DNA of 13,125 nucleotides from Clostridia bacterium (GCA_025997155.1 BNUF01000062.1:1-13125); one strand, 5' to 3'; positions 1-6,569 are shown, counted from the stretch's first letter. Notes: generated by a model from the letters alone, not told the origin. Numbers and translations are program-made.

Positions 1-62
1 ACGCCCGTCAAACGCTTAAATTGAATGTCGTTTAATTTTATTACCGATTCGTATTTTCTCAT
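1..62 (-). CDS. Transposase N-terminus, IS5-like (partial, runs off left edge)
   Basis: An ATG at 62 on the minus strand opens a frame that runs without a stop to the window edge, giving MRKYESVIKLNDIQFKRLTG. The pattern 'KLND.QFKRLTGV' is what I recall for the helix-turn-helix start of IS5-group DDE transposases, in which this segment precedes the catalytic domain. A GGTGAT stretch about 7 nt upstream could act as ribosome binding site. The divergent promoter at 127-155 points at this frame. Only about 20 residues are visible, so the family call is tentative. It could instead be the cargo gene normally controlled by the neighbouring XRE repressor, or an element inserted next to it. Confidence 0.45.
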   Translation of the reverse strand, partial: MRKYESVIKLNDIQFKRLTG

Positions 63-126
63 AAATAATCACCCATTAGTAATTATCGTAAATTTAGTAA
101 TAAAACTTTAATTTCCGAAAAGGTCT

Positions 127-155
127 ATTATACACGTTAAAATCGTGTACATCAA
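127..155 (-). promoter_or_regulatory. Divergent SigA-type promoter facing left
   Basis: On the minus strand the sequence reads TTGATG, a 17-bp spacer, then TATAAT (-35 at 155-150, -10 at 132-127). The -10 is perfect and the spacing ideal. It faces the partial frame at 62-1. The -35 lies opposite the AAGAGGAG Shine-Dalgarno region of the XRE gene at 170. The spacer is filled by the operator dyad 131-149. The same layout occurs at 3137-3165 and 8084-8112. Confidence 0.65.
131..149. promoter_or_regulatory. Operator-like dyad, TACACG-N7-CGTGTA
   Basis: A perfect 6-bp inverted repeat with a 7-bp centre lies between the minus-strand -35 and -10 and about 20 bp upstream of the XRE start at 170. A bound dimer of the adjacent XRE protein would block the divergent promoter. 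That the XRE protein binds here is inferred from position and symmetry. Confidence 0.55.
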
Positions 156-169
156 GAGGAGAGCTAAAA

Positions 170-511
170 ATGTCCGAAAAATTTTCTGATAGATTAAAAA
201 AGCTAAGGGCTTCTGACGGGTTATCGCAAAAAGCACTCGGCGAAAAAGTTGGGCTTAAACCATCAGCTATAAATGATATGGAGCAAGGGCGAGTAAAAAC
301 CACGCTTGACAGAGCCTCCTGTTTTGCGGACTATTTCAATGTTTCGCTTGACTATCTTGTGGGACGCACAGATAGTCCGACAAATCCGAAAGCGTGTAAC
401 CCTGTTGATTTCAACGAAGAAGAACTTAAAATCGCGGCAAGATACCGAATGTTAGACGGAAACGGCAAGGTTAAAATACAAGAACGGCTTGACGCTTTGC
501 TTGGTAAATAA
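170..511 (+). CDS. XRE-family transcriptional repressor (113 aa)
   Basis: A short Cro/CI-like DNA-binding protein. The helix-turn-helix spans roughly residues 18-41 (LSQKALGEKVGL, then PSAINDMEQGR), followed by the typical YFNVSLDYLVGRTD segment that closes the five-helix domain at about residues 58-71. Unlike its 74-residue relatives in this window it has a further C-terminal helix of about 40 residues (FNEEELKIAARYRMLDGNGK), as in many phage and ICE repressors, perhaps for dimer formation. The ATG at 170 has an AGGAGAG ribosome site 6 nt upstream. It precedes the acidic-protein gene on the same strand and faces a divergent promoter whose spacer holds a dyad, so autoregulated repression is likely. 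The ligand and inducing signal are unknown. Confidence 0.88.
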   Translation: MSEKFSDRLKKLRASDGLSQKALGEKVGLKPSAINDMEQGRVKTTLDRASCFADYFNVSLDYLVGRTDSPTNPKACNPVDFNEEELKIAARYRMLDGNGKVKIQERLDALLGK

Positions 512-544
512 GATTGCGGGGTTGTTGGCAGATTACGAAAAGCC

Positions 545-601
545 AGGGCGAGCAGTTTACGGCGGCGCAACTCCGCCGCGCCCTGTCGGGGGTATTCCCC
601 G
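545..601. repeat. GC-rich hairpin element between XRE and acidic-protein genes
   Basis: AGGGCG (545-550) pairs with CGCCCT (579-584), enclosing GGCGG (561-565) paired with CCGCC (573-577). A second stem follows, CGGGG (587-591) with CCCCG (597-601). The patch is much GC-richer than its surroundings. It lies immediately outside the left arm of the large inverted repeat and has no counterpart beside the right arm, where the XRE stop is only about 15 bp from the arm. It resembles a small inserted REP or MITE-like element. No T-run follows it, so it is not an obvious terminator. Confidence 0.5.
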
Positions 602-614
602 CGCCGAAAGGCGT

Positions 615-1500
615 TTTGCAAGGTTTTATGAAAAAGCGAGAGGAGAAGATTGATATGGCAATTTTTGGCGAGGAAAACGGGGCGTTGTTTCCGCAGTCGG
701 CTTTGGACGTGAGTGACGACAAGGCTTGGGAAACGGTTATGGGCGAAGATGTTGAAGACGAGGACGAAGAAGATTACGACGAGGACGACGATTATATGCG
801 TAATCTCACGCCTGAGGAAGAAGCGCGTTTGAAAGAAATGGACGAGCGTATCGCAAGTAAGCTGAACGACCCCGAGGAGTTGAAACGCGAATCGGAGAGT
901 TACGAGGAGGTTTGGCAAAACAGCGAGGACAAGAAGAACGCTATAATCGAGAGGCTTCAAGCGAATGACTTTGACGAAAACGCGGAAACATTTGAGGACG
1001 GCGAGCTGGAGGAGGAACTTACTCTTGAGGAACAGCTTGCGGAGCTTGACGAAGACGGCGATGATGATGAATACGACGACATTGACCCCAGTTTTTATGA
1101 TAAGCCCATTGACCTAAGCGATGTCGGCAAGGCGTTTACCGATAAACAGGCGGGGCTTGATGAGTTTTTGAAAACGGCTAAAGTAAGCTGATTTTAAGGC
1201 GCGGATAAAAACGAAGGGAGGAATCCTATGAAATTTGATTTCAAGTGGAAAGACAGCCTAGAAGAGGCTCGGAAAGCGGCGGAAACCCTCACGGCGGCTA
1301 ACGAGGCAAAAAAACAGGCAAAGAGTAATACGGACAATAAGAAAGCCGCAGAACCAACACACACGCTTATCGCGGGGCGTTATATAAGAGCTTGCGGGGA
1401 CGGCGAATACAGGCTTTATCCGTTCGCGAAAAAGGAGTATATGTGGCGTATCCCAAAAAAATTTATCTTAAAATACGGAAAAATTACGGTGGGCGATTAT
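615..1500 (+). repeat. Left arm of an 886-bp inverted repeat
   Basis: This stretch is the reverse complement of 1998-2883 with no length difference and few substitutions. The acidic protein differs at about 10 of 178 residues between arms, and the shared part of the next protein at 3 of 91. The outer edge is at TTTGCAAGG and the inner edge is the GGGCGATTAT at 1491-1500, after which the sequences are unrelated. The arm carries the acidic gene and a truncated copy of the KFDFKWKD gene. Confidence 0.93.
655..1191 (+). CDS. Highly acidic hypothetical protein, left copy (178 aa)
   Basis: I do not recognise a family. The protein is strikingly acidic: residues 31-46 are almost all Asp or Glu, and further acidic clusters occur at about 110-145 (EEELTLEEQLAELDEDGDDD). 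The middle (about 54-105) is predicted helix-rich and charged. There is no signal peptide or membrane segment, so it is probably cytoplasmic. I chose ATG 655 because GAGGAGA lies 9 nt upstream. An in-frame ATG at 628 has a weaker site, and the frame stays open further upstream through the hairpin patch. A near-identical copy lies at 2307-2843. It sits behind an XRE gene and 36 nt ahead of the KFDFKWKD gene, in a probable operon. Such charge could suit a DNA mimic or a chaperone-like tail, but that is only a possibility. Confidence 0.75.
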   Translation: MAIFGEENGALFPQSALDVSDDKAWETVMGEDVEDEDEEDYDEDDDYMRNLTPEEEARLKEMDERIASKLNDPEELKRESESYEEVWQNSEDKKNAIIERLQANDFDENAETFEDGELEEELTLEEQLAELDEDGDDDEYDDIDPSFYDKPIDLSDVGKAFTDKQAGLDEFLKTAKVS

Positions 1501-1806
1501 AAACTTTCTTCAATACTTTCTTTTTGTCGTAATTGCGTCGTACTTTGGGTTTTTCGGGTTTGCGCGTATTCAAGATACAAAACTTACTGCCGCCGTTTGG
1601 GGAAATACAAAGAGAGATTGGCTGTTGTCGTCGATTACATATACTTCATATTGGTTGCTTGTCATTGTTGGCGGTTTAGTCGCGCTATTTTTTTGTTTTT
1701 AAGCGGCTTTTTTGCGTTCATATTTTGGGTATTTAAGGCGACAGGCGGTTTTCCTGTTTGGTTTTCAATATTTGTGACCATATATATCAACAAACGCAAA
1801 AAATAG
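1228..1806 (+). pseudogene. KFDFKWKD-type protein, left copy, truncated and fused at 1500
   Basis: The first 91 residues match the intact protein at 1824-2270 with three differences (L11A, A17S and T22A, left versus right). After codon GAT-TAT at the inner edge of the inverted repeat the frame enters unrelated DNA and runs on to 1806 as a hydrophobic, cysteine-rich tail (192 residues in all) that looks like an out-of-frame reading of a membrane-protein remnant. A strong GGGAGGA ribosome site precedes the ATG at 1228, so a chimeric product may still be made. The missing part is the last 57 residues, including the basic C-terminus. I treat it as a broken copy, though a functional short N-terminal domain cannot be excluded. 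Confidence 0.75.
1502..1702 (+). pseudogene. C-terminal remnant of a membrane protein
   Basis: One base out of register with the fused frame above, the spacer between the repeat arms encodes a sensible membrane-protein tail of 66 residues (begins NFLQYFLFVVIASYFGFFGF, ends LLVIVGGLVALFFCF, stop TAA 1700-1702). It has two hydrophobic segments separated by a polar loop (RIQDTKLTAAVWGNTKRDW). It has no start codon of its own and is cut at the inverted-repeat junction, so the N-terminal half appears to have been replaced. It could be a relative of the small membrane protein at 3250-3450, but I see no convincing match. Confidence 0.5.
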
Positions 1807-1823
1807 CCGCGTACATACCGGAT
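1703..1823. other. Noncoding remainder of the inverted-repeat spacer
   Basis: No gene seen. It contains a short hairpin, ACAGG (1741-1745) with CCTGT (1753-1757), followed on the plus strand by TTGGTTTT, a weak terminator candidate for the membrane remnant. It also has a mirrored pair of T-rich motifs: GCGGCTTTTTTGCG at 1703-1716 resembles the reverse complement of 1795-1810. The KFDFKWKD gene at 1824-2270 ends here on the minus strand without a clear terminator. Confidence 0.4.
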
Positions 1824-2270
1824 TTAGCAATGTTTGTCCTGAAGCTCCCGCCGTTGCCGACGCAGTTTATCTTTGTTCGCGGGCTTGATTTCAAGTTTAT
1901 GCACAACCTGCTTATGTGCTTTGGCGACTTCGGCGTTCGCCCTGCAAGTCGTAACCACCACCACGGGAGCAAGTTTGCCGCCCGATTGTACCAAAACATA
2001 ATCGCCCACCGTAATTTTTCCGTATTTTAAGATAAATTTTTTGGGGATACGCCACATATACTCTTTTTTCGCGAAAGGATAAAGCCTGTATTCGCCGTCC
2101 CCGCAAGCCCTTATATAACGCCCCGCGATAAGCGTGTGTGTTGGTTCTGCGGCTTTCTTATTGTCCGTATTACTCTTTGCCTGTTTTTTTGCCTCGTTAG
2201 CCGCCGCGAGGGTTTCCGCCGATTTCCGAGCTTCTTCCGCGCTGTCTTTCCACTTGAAATCAAATTTCAT
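1824..2270 (-). CDS. KFDFKWKD-type hypothetical protein, intact right copy (148 aa)
   Basis: Family not recognised. The N-terminus (residues 1-45) starts MKFDFKWKD and is an Ala/Glu/Lys-rich helix, perhaps coiled coil. The centre (about 46-95) is a compact beta-rich unit with 'RYIRACGDGEYRLYPFAKKEYMWRIPKKF' character, broken here by the tract KYGKITVGDYVLVQSGG, which resembles a small barrel. The C-terminus is strongly basic (KDKLRRQRRELQDK). Aromatic and basic content would suit nucleic-acid or partner binding; this is inference. GGGAGGA lies 5 nt upstream of the ATG at 2270. It follows the acidic-protein gene by 36 nt, so an acidic and a basic protein are paired in one operon. Confidence 0.78.
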   Translation of the reverse strand: MKFDFKWKDSAEEARKSAETLAAANEAKKQAKSNTDNKKAAEPTHTLIAGRYIRACGDGEYRLYPFAKKEYMWRIPKKFILKYGKITVGDYVLVQSGGKLAPVVVVTTCRANAEVAKAHKQVVHKLEIKPANKDKLRRQRRELQDKHC

Positions 2271-2883
2271 AGGATTCCTCCCTTCGTTTTTATCCGCGCC
2301 TTAAAATCAGCTTACTTTAGCCGTTTTCAAAAACTCCTCAAGCCCCGCCTGTTTATCGGTAAACGCCTTGCCGACATCGCTTAGGTCAATGGGCTTATCA
2401 TAAAAATCGGGGTCAATGTCGTCGTATTCATCATCATCGCCGTCTTCGTCAAGCTCCGCAAGCTGTTCCTCAAGAGTAAGTTCCTCCTCCGGCTCGCCGT
2501 CCTCAAATGTTTCCGCGTTTTCGTCAAAATCCTTCGCTTGAAGCCTCTCGATTATAGCGTTCTTCTTGTCCTCGCTGTTTTGCCAAACCTCCTCGTAACG
2601 CTCCGATTCGCGTTTCAACTCCTCGGGGTCGTTCAGCTTTCTTGCGATACGCTCGTCCATTTCGCTCAAACGCGTTTCTTCCTCGGGGGTGAGATTACGC
2701 ATATAATCGTCGTCCTCGTCGTAATCTTCTTCGTCGTCGTCTTCAACATCTTCGCCCATAACCGTTTCCCAAGCCTTGTCGTCAGTCACATCCAAAGCCG
2801 ACTGCGGAAACAACGCCCCGTTTTCTTCGCCAAAAATTGCCATATCAATCTTCTCCTCTCGCTTTTTCATAAATCCTTGCAAA
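1998..2883 (-). repeat. Right arm of the 886-bp inverted repeat
   Basis: Reverse complement of 615-1500, same length. Here the KFDFKWKD gene continues past the inner edge (below 1998) to its proper stop at 1824, which marks this as the ancestral copy and the left arm as the truncated duplicate. Outside 2883 the sequence differs from the left side, so the two XRE genes are not part of the repeat. Confidence 0.93.
2307..2843 (-). CDS. Highly acidic hypothetical protein, right copy (178 aa)
   Basis: This is the mirror copy of the protein at 655-1191 and differs at about ten positions, mostly conservative or toward charge (for example N104K, S146D, D169E). Both copies keep an open frame with no frameshift, which suggests either recent duplication or selection on both. 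ATG 2843 is preceded by GAGGAGA at 9 nt. In-frame starts exist at 2870 and 2882 but have poor ribosome sites. The gene lies about 55 nt after the XRE gene and 36 nt before the intact KFDFKWKD gene, all on the minus strand. Function unknown. Confidence 0.78.
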   Translation of the reverse strand: MAIFGEENGALFPQSALDVTDDKAWETVMGEDVEDDDEEDYDEDDDYMRNLTPEEETRLSEMDERIARKLNDPEELKRESERYEEVWQNSEDKKNAIIERLQAKDFDENAETFEDGEPEEELTLEEQLAELDEDGDDDEYDDIDPDFYDKPIDLSDVGKAFTDKQAGLEEFLKTAKVS

Positions 2884-2897
2884 CTATCTGACTAAAC

Positions 2898-3122
2898 TTA
2901 TTTGCCAAAGTCCGGCTTGTCTGTTCTGCCAACAAGATAGTCAAGAGATACATTGAAGTATTCCGCAAGTGCCGCCGCTCTGGTGAGAGTGGTTTCTCTT
3001 CGTCCGTGTTCCATTTCTTTTATTGCGGACGACGTAAGCCCGATTACTTCGCCCAATATTTTTTGTGATAACCCTTTGGACGTTCTTAAACTTTTTAATC
3101 TATCTGAAAATTTTTCAGCCAT
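2898..3122 (-). CDS. XRE-family repressor, short form (74 aa)
   Basis: Consists of little more than the helix-turn-helix domain: LSQKILGEVIGL then SSAIKEMEHGR at about residues 18-41, closing with YFNVSLDYLVGRTD at 57-70. It is close to the XRE proteins at 170 and 11433 but differs in the recognition helix region. ATG 3122 has GTGGAG 6-7 nt upstream. It leads the acidic and KFDFKWKD genes on the minus strand and is divergent from the small membrane protein at 3250. Two identical-core GCACT/AGTGC dyads lie in the shared upstream region, the natural targets for this protein. Cargo repression plus autoregulation is the likely role. Confidence 0.87.
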   Translation of the reverse strand: MAEKFSDRLKSLRTSKGLSQKILGEVIGLTSSAIKEMEHGRRETTLTRAAALAEYFNVSLDYLVGRTDKPDFGK

Positions 3123-3136
3123 TTATAACTCCACTC

Positions 3137-3165
3137 TTGACAAAGGCACTTTTAGTGCTTATACC
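3137..3165 (+). promoter_or_regulatory. SigA-type promoter for the small membrane protein
   Basis: TTGACA (3137-3142), a 17-bp spacer, then TATACC (3160-3165) on the plus strand. The -35 is perfect and is complementary to the region just 5' of the XRE ribosome site (TGTCAAGAGTGGAG). Operator 3146-3158 fills the spacer and a second operator begins 15 bp after the -10, where it would cover the first transcribed bases. Confidence 0.7.
3146..3158. promoter_or_regulatory. Operator-like dyad O1, GCACT-TTT-AGTGC
   Basis: Perfect 5-bp palindromic arms around TTT, placed within the spacer of promoter 3137-3165. An identical core on the opposite orientation lies at 3181-3193, with centres 35 bp apart. 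Paired sites like this suit cooperative repressor binding by the XRE protein at 2898-3122. Confidence 0.68.
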
Positions 3166-3180
3166 GTACTTGTATTCAAA

Positions 3181-3193
3181 GCACTAAAAGTGC
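3181..3193. promoter_or_regulatory. Operator-like dyad O2, GCACT-AAA-AGTGC
   Basis: It is the exact reverse complement of O1 and lies downstream of the -10 of the rightward promoter. On the minus strand it lies upstream of a TATAAG candidate -10 for the XRE operon, so the two operators bracket a shared control region. Confidence 0.68.
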
Positions 3194-3249
3194 GACGATA
3201 TTTCAACTGTAATGAATATATGGACTATGCGAATTAGGAGGGGGGTTCT

Positions 3250-3450
3250 GTGTTGAAAACTTTCAAGGATACGTTTATTTTTGTTATTTTTCATATATCG
3301 TGGGCTATGTTTGCTTACGCCGCCGTGATAGGATTCACGAAGCCAAGCGGCAATTTCTTTACCTACACATTATCTGTCGAGGCTTTTGTTCTCGTGCTAA
3401 TTGTCGCGCTGCGGCAGGCTTATCTTGAATTTCACGTTTTGTTTAGCTAA
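3250..3450 (+). CDS. Small membrane protein, unknown family (66 aa)
   Basis: Starts at GTG 3250 or the adjacent TTG 3253, with an unusually strong GGAGGGGGG ribosome site at 3237-3245. Two hydrophobic segments are visible, residues about 7-29 and 37-54, giving a hairpin membrane topology. It is driven by the repressible promoter at 3137-3165. The last 17 or so codons run antisense into the 3' end of the CpaB-like gene, so the natural C-terminus may be lost and this may be a truncated larger protein. A tightly repressed small hydrophobic protein beside a Cro-like repressor could be a toxin or a phage-type lysis or exclusion protein. Nothing in the sequence proves that. Confidence 0.5.
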   Translation: MLKTFKDTFIFVIFHISWAMFAYAAVIGFTKPSGNFFTYTLSVEAFVLVLIVALRQAYLEFHVLFS

Positions 3451-4248
3451 GAAATAGTAATATCTCGTAAGTTCCTCGGGCGTGAGAGCTAAAAGCGCGG
3501 TAGAGGGCTTTGTGGCGGCTTTCCACGCTGGGTCGGAGTCAAGCTGCGCTTGCCGCCAAACCGTCTGGTCGTTGTACTCTTTTTGCATATCAAGAATCGA
3601 CGAGCCTTGCTGATTGAGCAAATCCGCTAAAAGCACGTCGTCAAATACTGTTTCCGTCTTGAAGATGTCCGTTTCTGTTTCAGTCGGATTGCCGTAAATA
3701 TCGTTTCCTTGTTCTTTCACGCGTTCCGTGTACACCGCCTCAATGTTAAGGCGGTCGGAGGGCTGTAAGAACGTCTTAAACGCCTCAATGCTGTTGCCGT
3801 CCGCCTGAAGCGGCACAAGGGACTTTCCGGGGAAAGCGTACATAACCGTGTCGCTGTTGTCAAGCCGCGACTTTATGAAATCTCTATACATAGCCACGGT
3901 GTTCTGCTGAAGCGGATATGCCGCGAACGTCCCTATTATCTTGCCTCGCTCGTCCCAAGTGACCACGCGGCGTTTTGGTACGCCGTTGTCGCTCACGACG
4001 CTGTATTTCTCGTACTCCCCCAATAACATTTCATAGGGAGCTATCTTCTCCTCCGTGACTGCGCCGTTTTTGTAGATTGATGTCTTGAACATAACCACCT
4101 GAATGGTTTCCTGCGCCTTGTTGCCCAAAAACTGCACATACGCTATAAGGAGTCCCGCAATCACTAAAACCATAACGACAGCCGCTTTTTGTTTGCCCGC
4201 GTTCGCGGCGGGGCGGCTTATCTTTCCGCTTGTTTTTCCGAGTTTCAA
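3397..4248 (-). CDS. CpaB-like (SAF-type) membrane-anchored protein (283 aa)
   Basis: One N-terminal membrane helix at about residues 22-40 (AAVVMVLVIAGLLIAYVQF) follows a basic, presumably cytoplasmic start. The outside part resembles the Flp-pilus assembly protein CpaB/RcpC: a SAF-like segment (FKTSIYKNGAVTEEKI), then IIGTFAAYPLQQNTVAMYRD, then a second beta domain with FPGKSLVPL and FLQPSDRLNIEAVYTE, matching the family's 'GDRVDV' region. CpaB proteins shape the outer channel or the cell-surface part of tight-adherence pili, and relatives occur in conjugative elements. TTG 4248 is used, with GAGGGGG 7 nt upstream. It is the last gene of the minus-strand run, 18 nt after an XRE gene. Downstream pilus genes expected in a full locus are missing here. 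Confidence 0.6.
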   Translation of the reverse strand: MKLGKTSGKISRPAANAGKQKAAVVMVLVIAGLLIAYVQFLGNKAQETIQVVMFKTSIYKNGAVTEEKIAPYEMLLGEYEKYSVVSDNGVPKRRVVTWDERGKIIGTFAAYPLQQNTVAMYRDFIKSRLDNSDTVMYAFPGKSLVPLQADGNSIEAFKTFLQPSDRLNIEAVYTERVKEQGNDIYGNPTETETDIFKTETVFDDVLLADLLNQQGSSILDMQKEYNDQTVWRQAQLDSDPAWKAATKPSTALLALTPEELTRYYYFLAKQNVKFKISLPQRDN

Positions 4249-4266
4249 ATCAATTCCCCCTCTGAT

Positions 4267-4623
4267 TTACGAGCCTACTCTCATTTTTCTCAACGCTTTG
4301 GCAATGGATATGATATATTCCATTTCTTTCTCGTTAAGGACTGACACGGCGGTATTCAGGGCTTTTTGCTGGCTGTAATCAACCTCGCCGTCTGATTTTT
4401 TCTCTGTCACAAGGTCGTTTATCGTAAGTTCAAACGCCTCCGCGATTTTTATCAGTTTGCCTGCCGCCATACCCCGGCATCCGCGCTCTACAAGCCCCAT
4501 AAAGCCCGCGGTTACGTCCGTGATTTCCGCTAAATCCGCCAATGTCATATTGCGTTGTTTACGTTCTTTTCTGATGTTACTCCCGGTTATCATCATTAGC
4601 GTTCTTTTTTCCGTTTCCGTCAT
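4267..4623 (-). CDS. XRE-family regulator, second type (118 aa)
   Basis: The helix-turn-helix lies at about residues 26-50 (MTLADLAEITDVTAG, then FMGLVERGCRG), followed by LIKIAEAFELTINDLV, the usual end of the DNA-binding domain. A C-terminal tail of about 40 residues (ALNTAVSVLNEKEMEYIISI) looks helical. It belongs to a different branch from the four short YFNVSLDYLVGR proteins in this window. ATG 4623 has GGAGG 8 nt upstream. It lies between the 451-residue gene (24 nt) and the CpaB-like gene (18 nt), so it is cotranscribed rather than divergent. It may tune the operon as a whole. Confidence 0.83.
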   Translation of the reverse strand: MTETEKRTLMMITGSNIRKERKQRNMTLADLAEITDVTAGFMGLVERGCRGMAAGKLIKIAEAFELTINDLVTEKKSDGEVDYSQQKALNTAVSVLNEKEMEYIISIAKALRKMRVGS

Positions 4624-4647
4624 TTTCGATTTCCTCCGTATATGATT

Positions 4648-6003
4648 TTAATCTTGAAGCCGAATGATACCGCTAACATCAAGCGGTTCGGGCGGTGTTC
4701 CCGGCACCTTTTTCCCGGTGCTTCGCCTTTCAAAAGGATTGACATAAGTAAGCCCTCCGTCTAACAGCAAACCAAGCCGCCGCGCCGCTGCCATAGAATC
4801 CTCGGAAGCCTTGAAACCTTGCGGAAGCCGCCGCACATATCCCGATACGCTTGCGTATGCCTCGTTTTGCGCGGATAATACCCTTACCTTTATGTTTTTT
4901 GATTGGGTTCTGCCGCGTTCTTTGGATAGCTCTGCGAGAAAATTCAGCGTTGCCTCATAGATTCTAAGAACCGCGAACATATCGGCTAAGTTGCACACCT
5001 TAACGCCGTTCCCCGCGTCCGCGTACTCCTCGAAAACTACTTTCGCGTGCCTCGGGTGCAGGATAATGTATTTTGAAATACCTCCGCCGTTCTGTATTCT
5101 TGCGGCAAGGTACAGTTCACCGTCCGAGATTATCTCGTTGAGGAAATATGTCCGTTCCTCATCGCAATAAAAAATCCCTTGCGTGGGCAAGAGAGTTTTC
5201 CTGTTTTGTATTTTCGCGGCTAAGTTGTACAAGTCGGAAATGGTAACGCCGCTGTCGTTTGGTTCGCTTATGAAGTGCGACGTTTCCTTGAATAAACGGA
5301 TATTTCCGTTTGCCGCAATCACGCTAAGTGCGCAAGCAAACAGCGTAAGATTATTAACTAACGTGTGTACCGTGTCGTGGATTTTTCTCTGGATTGCCAT
5401 AGTTTTAAGGGCGTTCGGCTGTCTGAAACTTTGACAATACTCCGACAATATCTTTTTCAGAAATACGCTGTCATACTTGTATGAAAGTTCCGTCTTCCCG
5501 CCATTCACATAAAGCGGAAACGTATCATTATCAACCGCCAAGAAAACGACAAGCACAATCACATACGGGAATATAGGCTTTTTGTCGGAGGTTTGGGCTT
5601 TAACCGCGCCGTCCAAAATGTTCAGGTAAACATCTGTTGAAGTCAGCTTTATCTTTCTAAGCCTCCGATAAAACAAGGCTTTCACGGCGTTAATCGTCTT
5701 GTTCATAAAATCAACGAACGGAACATAACACGCCTCGCCGTTTTGTGTCGCGTTCAAGGTCTTGTCAAGCTCGGCGATGTTGCCTTGCACAATGTCGCGC
5801 AGTTCGAACATATGCTGTTCAAGCCTCCGCGCTAATGTTTTTTCAAAGCCGCTCGTGTGCGTCACGTTTGCTATGTCGTCTTCACTCGCTCTGCTGTACG
5901 TCTCGATTAAAGCCAAAATCAAAACGTCAAGCCACGGATTCCCGCCGACCAGTTTCTTTATCTTGTTGTACGATTTATTGATAACATCATTCGATACAGC
6001 CAC
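4648..6003 (-). CDS. Hypothetical protein, 451 aa
   Basis: I do not recognise this family. Start GTG 6003 is supported by GGAGG 7 nt upstream. The protein looks cytoplasmic and mixed alpha/beta. Residues 50-80 are helical and charged (EKTLARRLEQHMFELRDI). A hydrophobic strand (FPYVIVLVVFLAVD, about 145-158) is too short for a confident membrane segment. The second half has GIFYCDEERTYFLNEI and SKYIILHPRHAKVVFEEY, and a KGIKV-like tract before LSAQNEAYASVSGYVRRLP near residue 395. The tail (after about 425) is Pro-rich and probably flexible. Its operon partners are an XRE regulator and a CpaB-like protein on one side and two small helical proteins on the other, consistent with an element-encoded function. 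Confidence 0.7.
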   Translation of the reverse strand: MAVSNDVINKSYNKIKKLVGGNPWLDVLILALIETYSRASEDDIANVTHTSGFEKTLARRLEQHMFELRDIVQGNIAELDKTLNATQNGEACYVPFVDFMNKTINAVKALFYRRLRKIKLTSTDVYLNILDGAVKAQTSDKKPIFPYVIVLVVFLAVDNDTFPLYVNGGKTELSYKYDSVFLKKILSEYCQSFRQPNALKTMAIQRKIHDTVHTLVNNLTLFACALSVIAANGNIRLFKETSHFISEPNDSGVTISDLYNLAAKIQNRKTLLPTQGIFYCDEERTYFLNEIISDGELYLAARIQNGGGISKYIILHPRHAKVVFEEYADAGNGVKVCNLADMFAVLRIYEATLNFLAELSKERGRTQSKNIKVRVLSAQNEAYASVSGYVRRLPQGFKASEDSMAAARRLGLLLDGGLTYVNPFERRSTGKKVPGTPPEPLDVSGIIRLQD

Positions 6004-6046
6004 GCGCCCGCCTCCATCCGCGCCGAAAATCCCATTTTTTTTGTAT

Positions 6047-6457
6047 TCAGTTAAATATGTTATTCGTTAAAGAGCTTAGAAAATCCTTATACTCTGAAGA
6101 ATCTTCAAAGTCGCAGTTAAGATAGTCGCCTATCAAACGCAATAGAGGCGGCTTTCTTTTATCAGCATTATTCAACATCTGTATATCTTCCAAAAGCTGC
6201 CGCAAAACCTTGACATACTCCGCCGCATCGTCTATTGAGTCGCGAGCGTAGCGCAACGCCATAATGTATAAACTTCCGCGATTCAGCCTGATTTGAAGCG
6301 GAATATCCCAAATTGCCAATTTTCGATTAAGTACGGCACGGTCTAAACTCTCTAATATTTCTAAATACAGACCTGAAATTGAATACAATTCTTTTTGTTT
6401 TTCCTCAAGCCAAAATAACCTAAATTCTATCTCTGTCAACAACACGTCACATCCCAT
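6047..6457 (-). CDS. Small helical hypothetical protein A (136 aa)
   Basis: All-alpha protein without membrane segment; family not recognised. Residues 8-45 form a probable long helix (EIEFRLFWLEEKQKELYSI). The C-terminal half contains YVKVLRQLLEDIQMLN followed by LLRLIGDYLN and an acidic patch. It appears distantly related to the next gene upstream: both have an N-terminal charged helix, a 'YV..L..LL.DI' segment and a similar length. No good Shine-Dalgarno precedes ATG 6457, so a different start (for example a nearby TTG) is possible. It lies 43 nt before the 451-residue gene. Confidence 0.6.
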   Translation of the reverse strand: MGCDVLLTEIEFRLFWLEEKQKELYSISGLYLEILESLDRAVLNRKLAIWDIPLQIRLNRGSLYIMALRYARDSIDDAAEYVKVLRQLLEDIQMLNNADKRKPPLLRLIGDYLNCDFEDSSEYKDFLSSLTNNIFN

Positions 6458-6569
6458 ATTCGTACTAAAGATTGCTATTTGCGTCTCTTAATTTAATTTA
6501 TACTCTAAGTCGATTATCTCTTTGTTACTATTTTGAGCTATTGTTATGTAATGCCCAAGCACTTCACAA

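Noticed and set aside
352..960. Long minus-strand frame across the XRE and acidic genes, with a similar frame on the plus strand at 2538-2891
   Set aside because: Both are antisense shadows of the acidic gene and look alike only because of the inverted repeat. The hydrophobic, Val/Leu-rich composition is what the complement of Asp/Glu codons gives.
1758..2030. Plus-strand frame in the spacer and inner right arm
   Set aside because: It is antisense to the intact KFDFKWKD gene, lacks a ribosome site and has unlikely composition.
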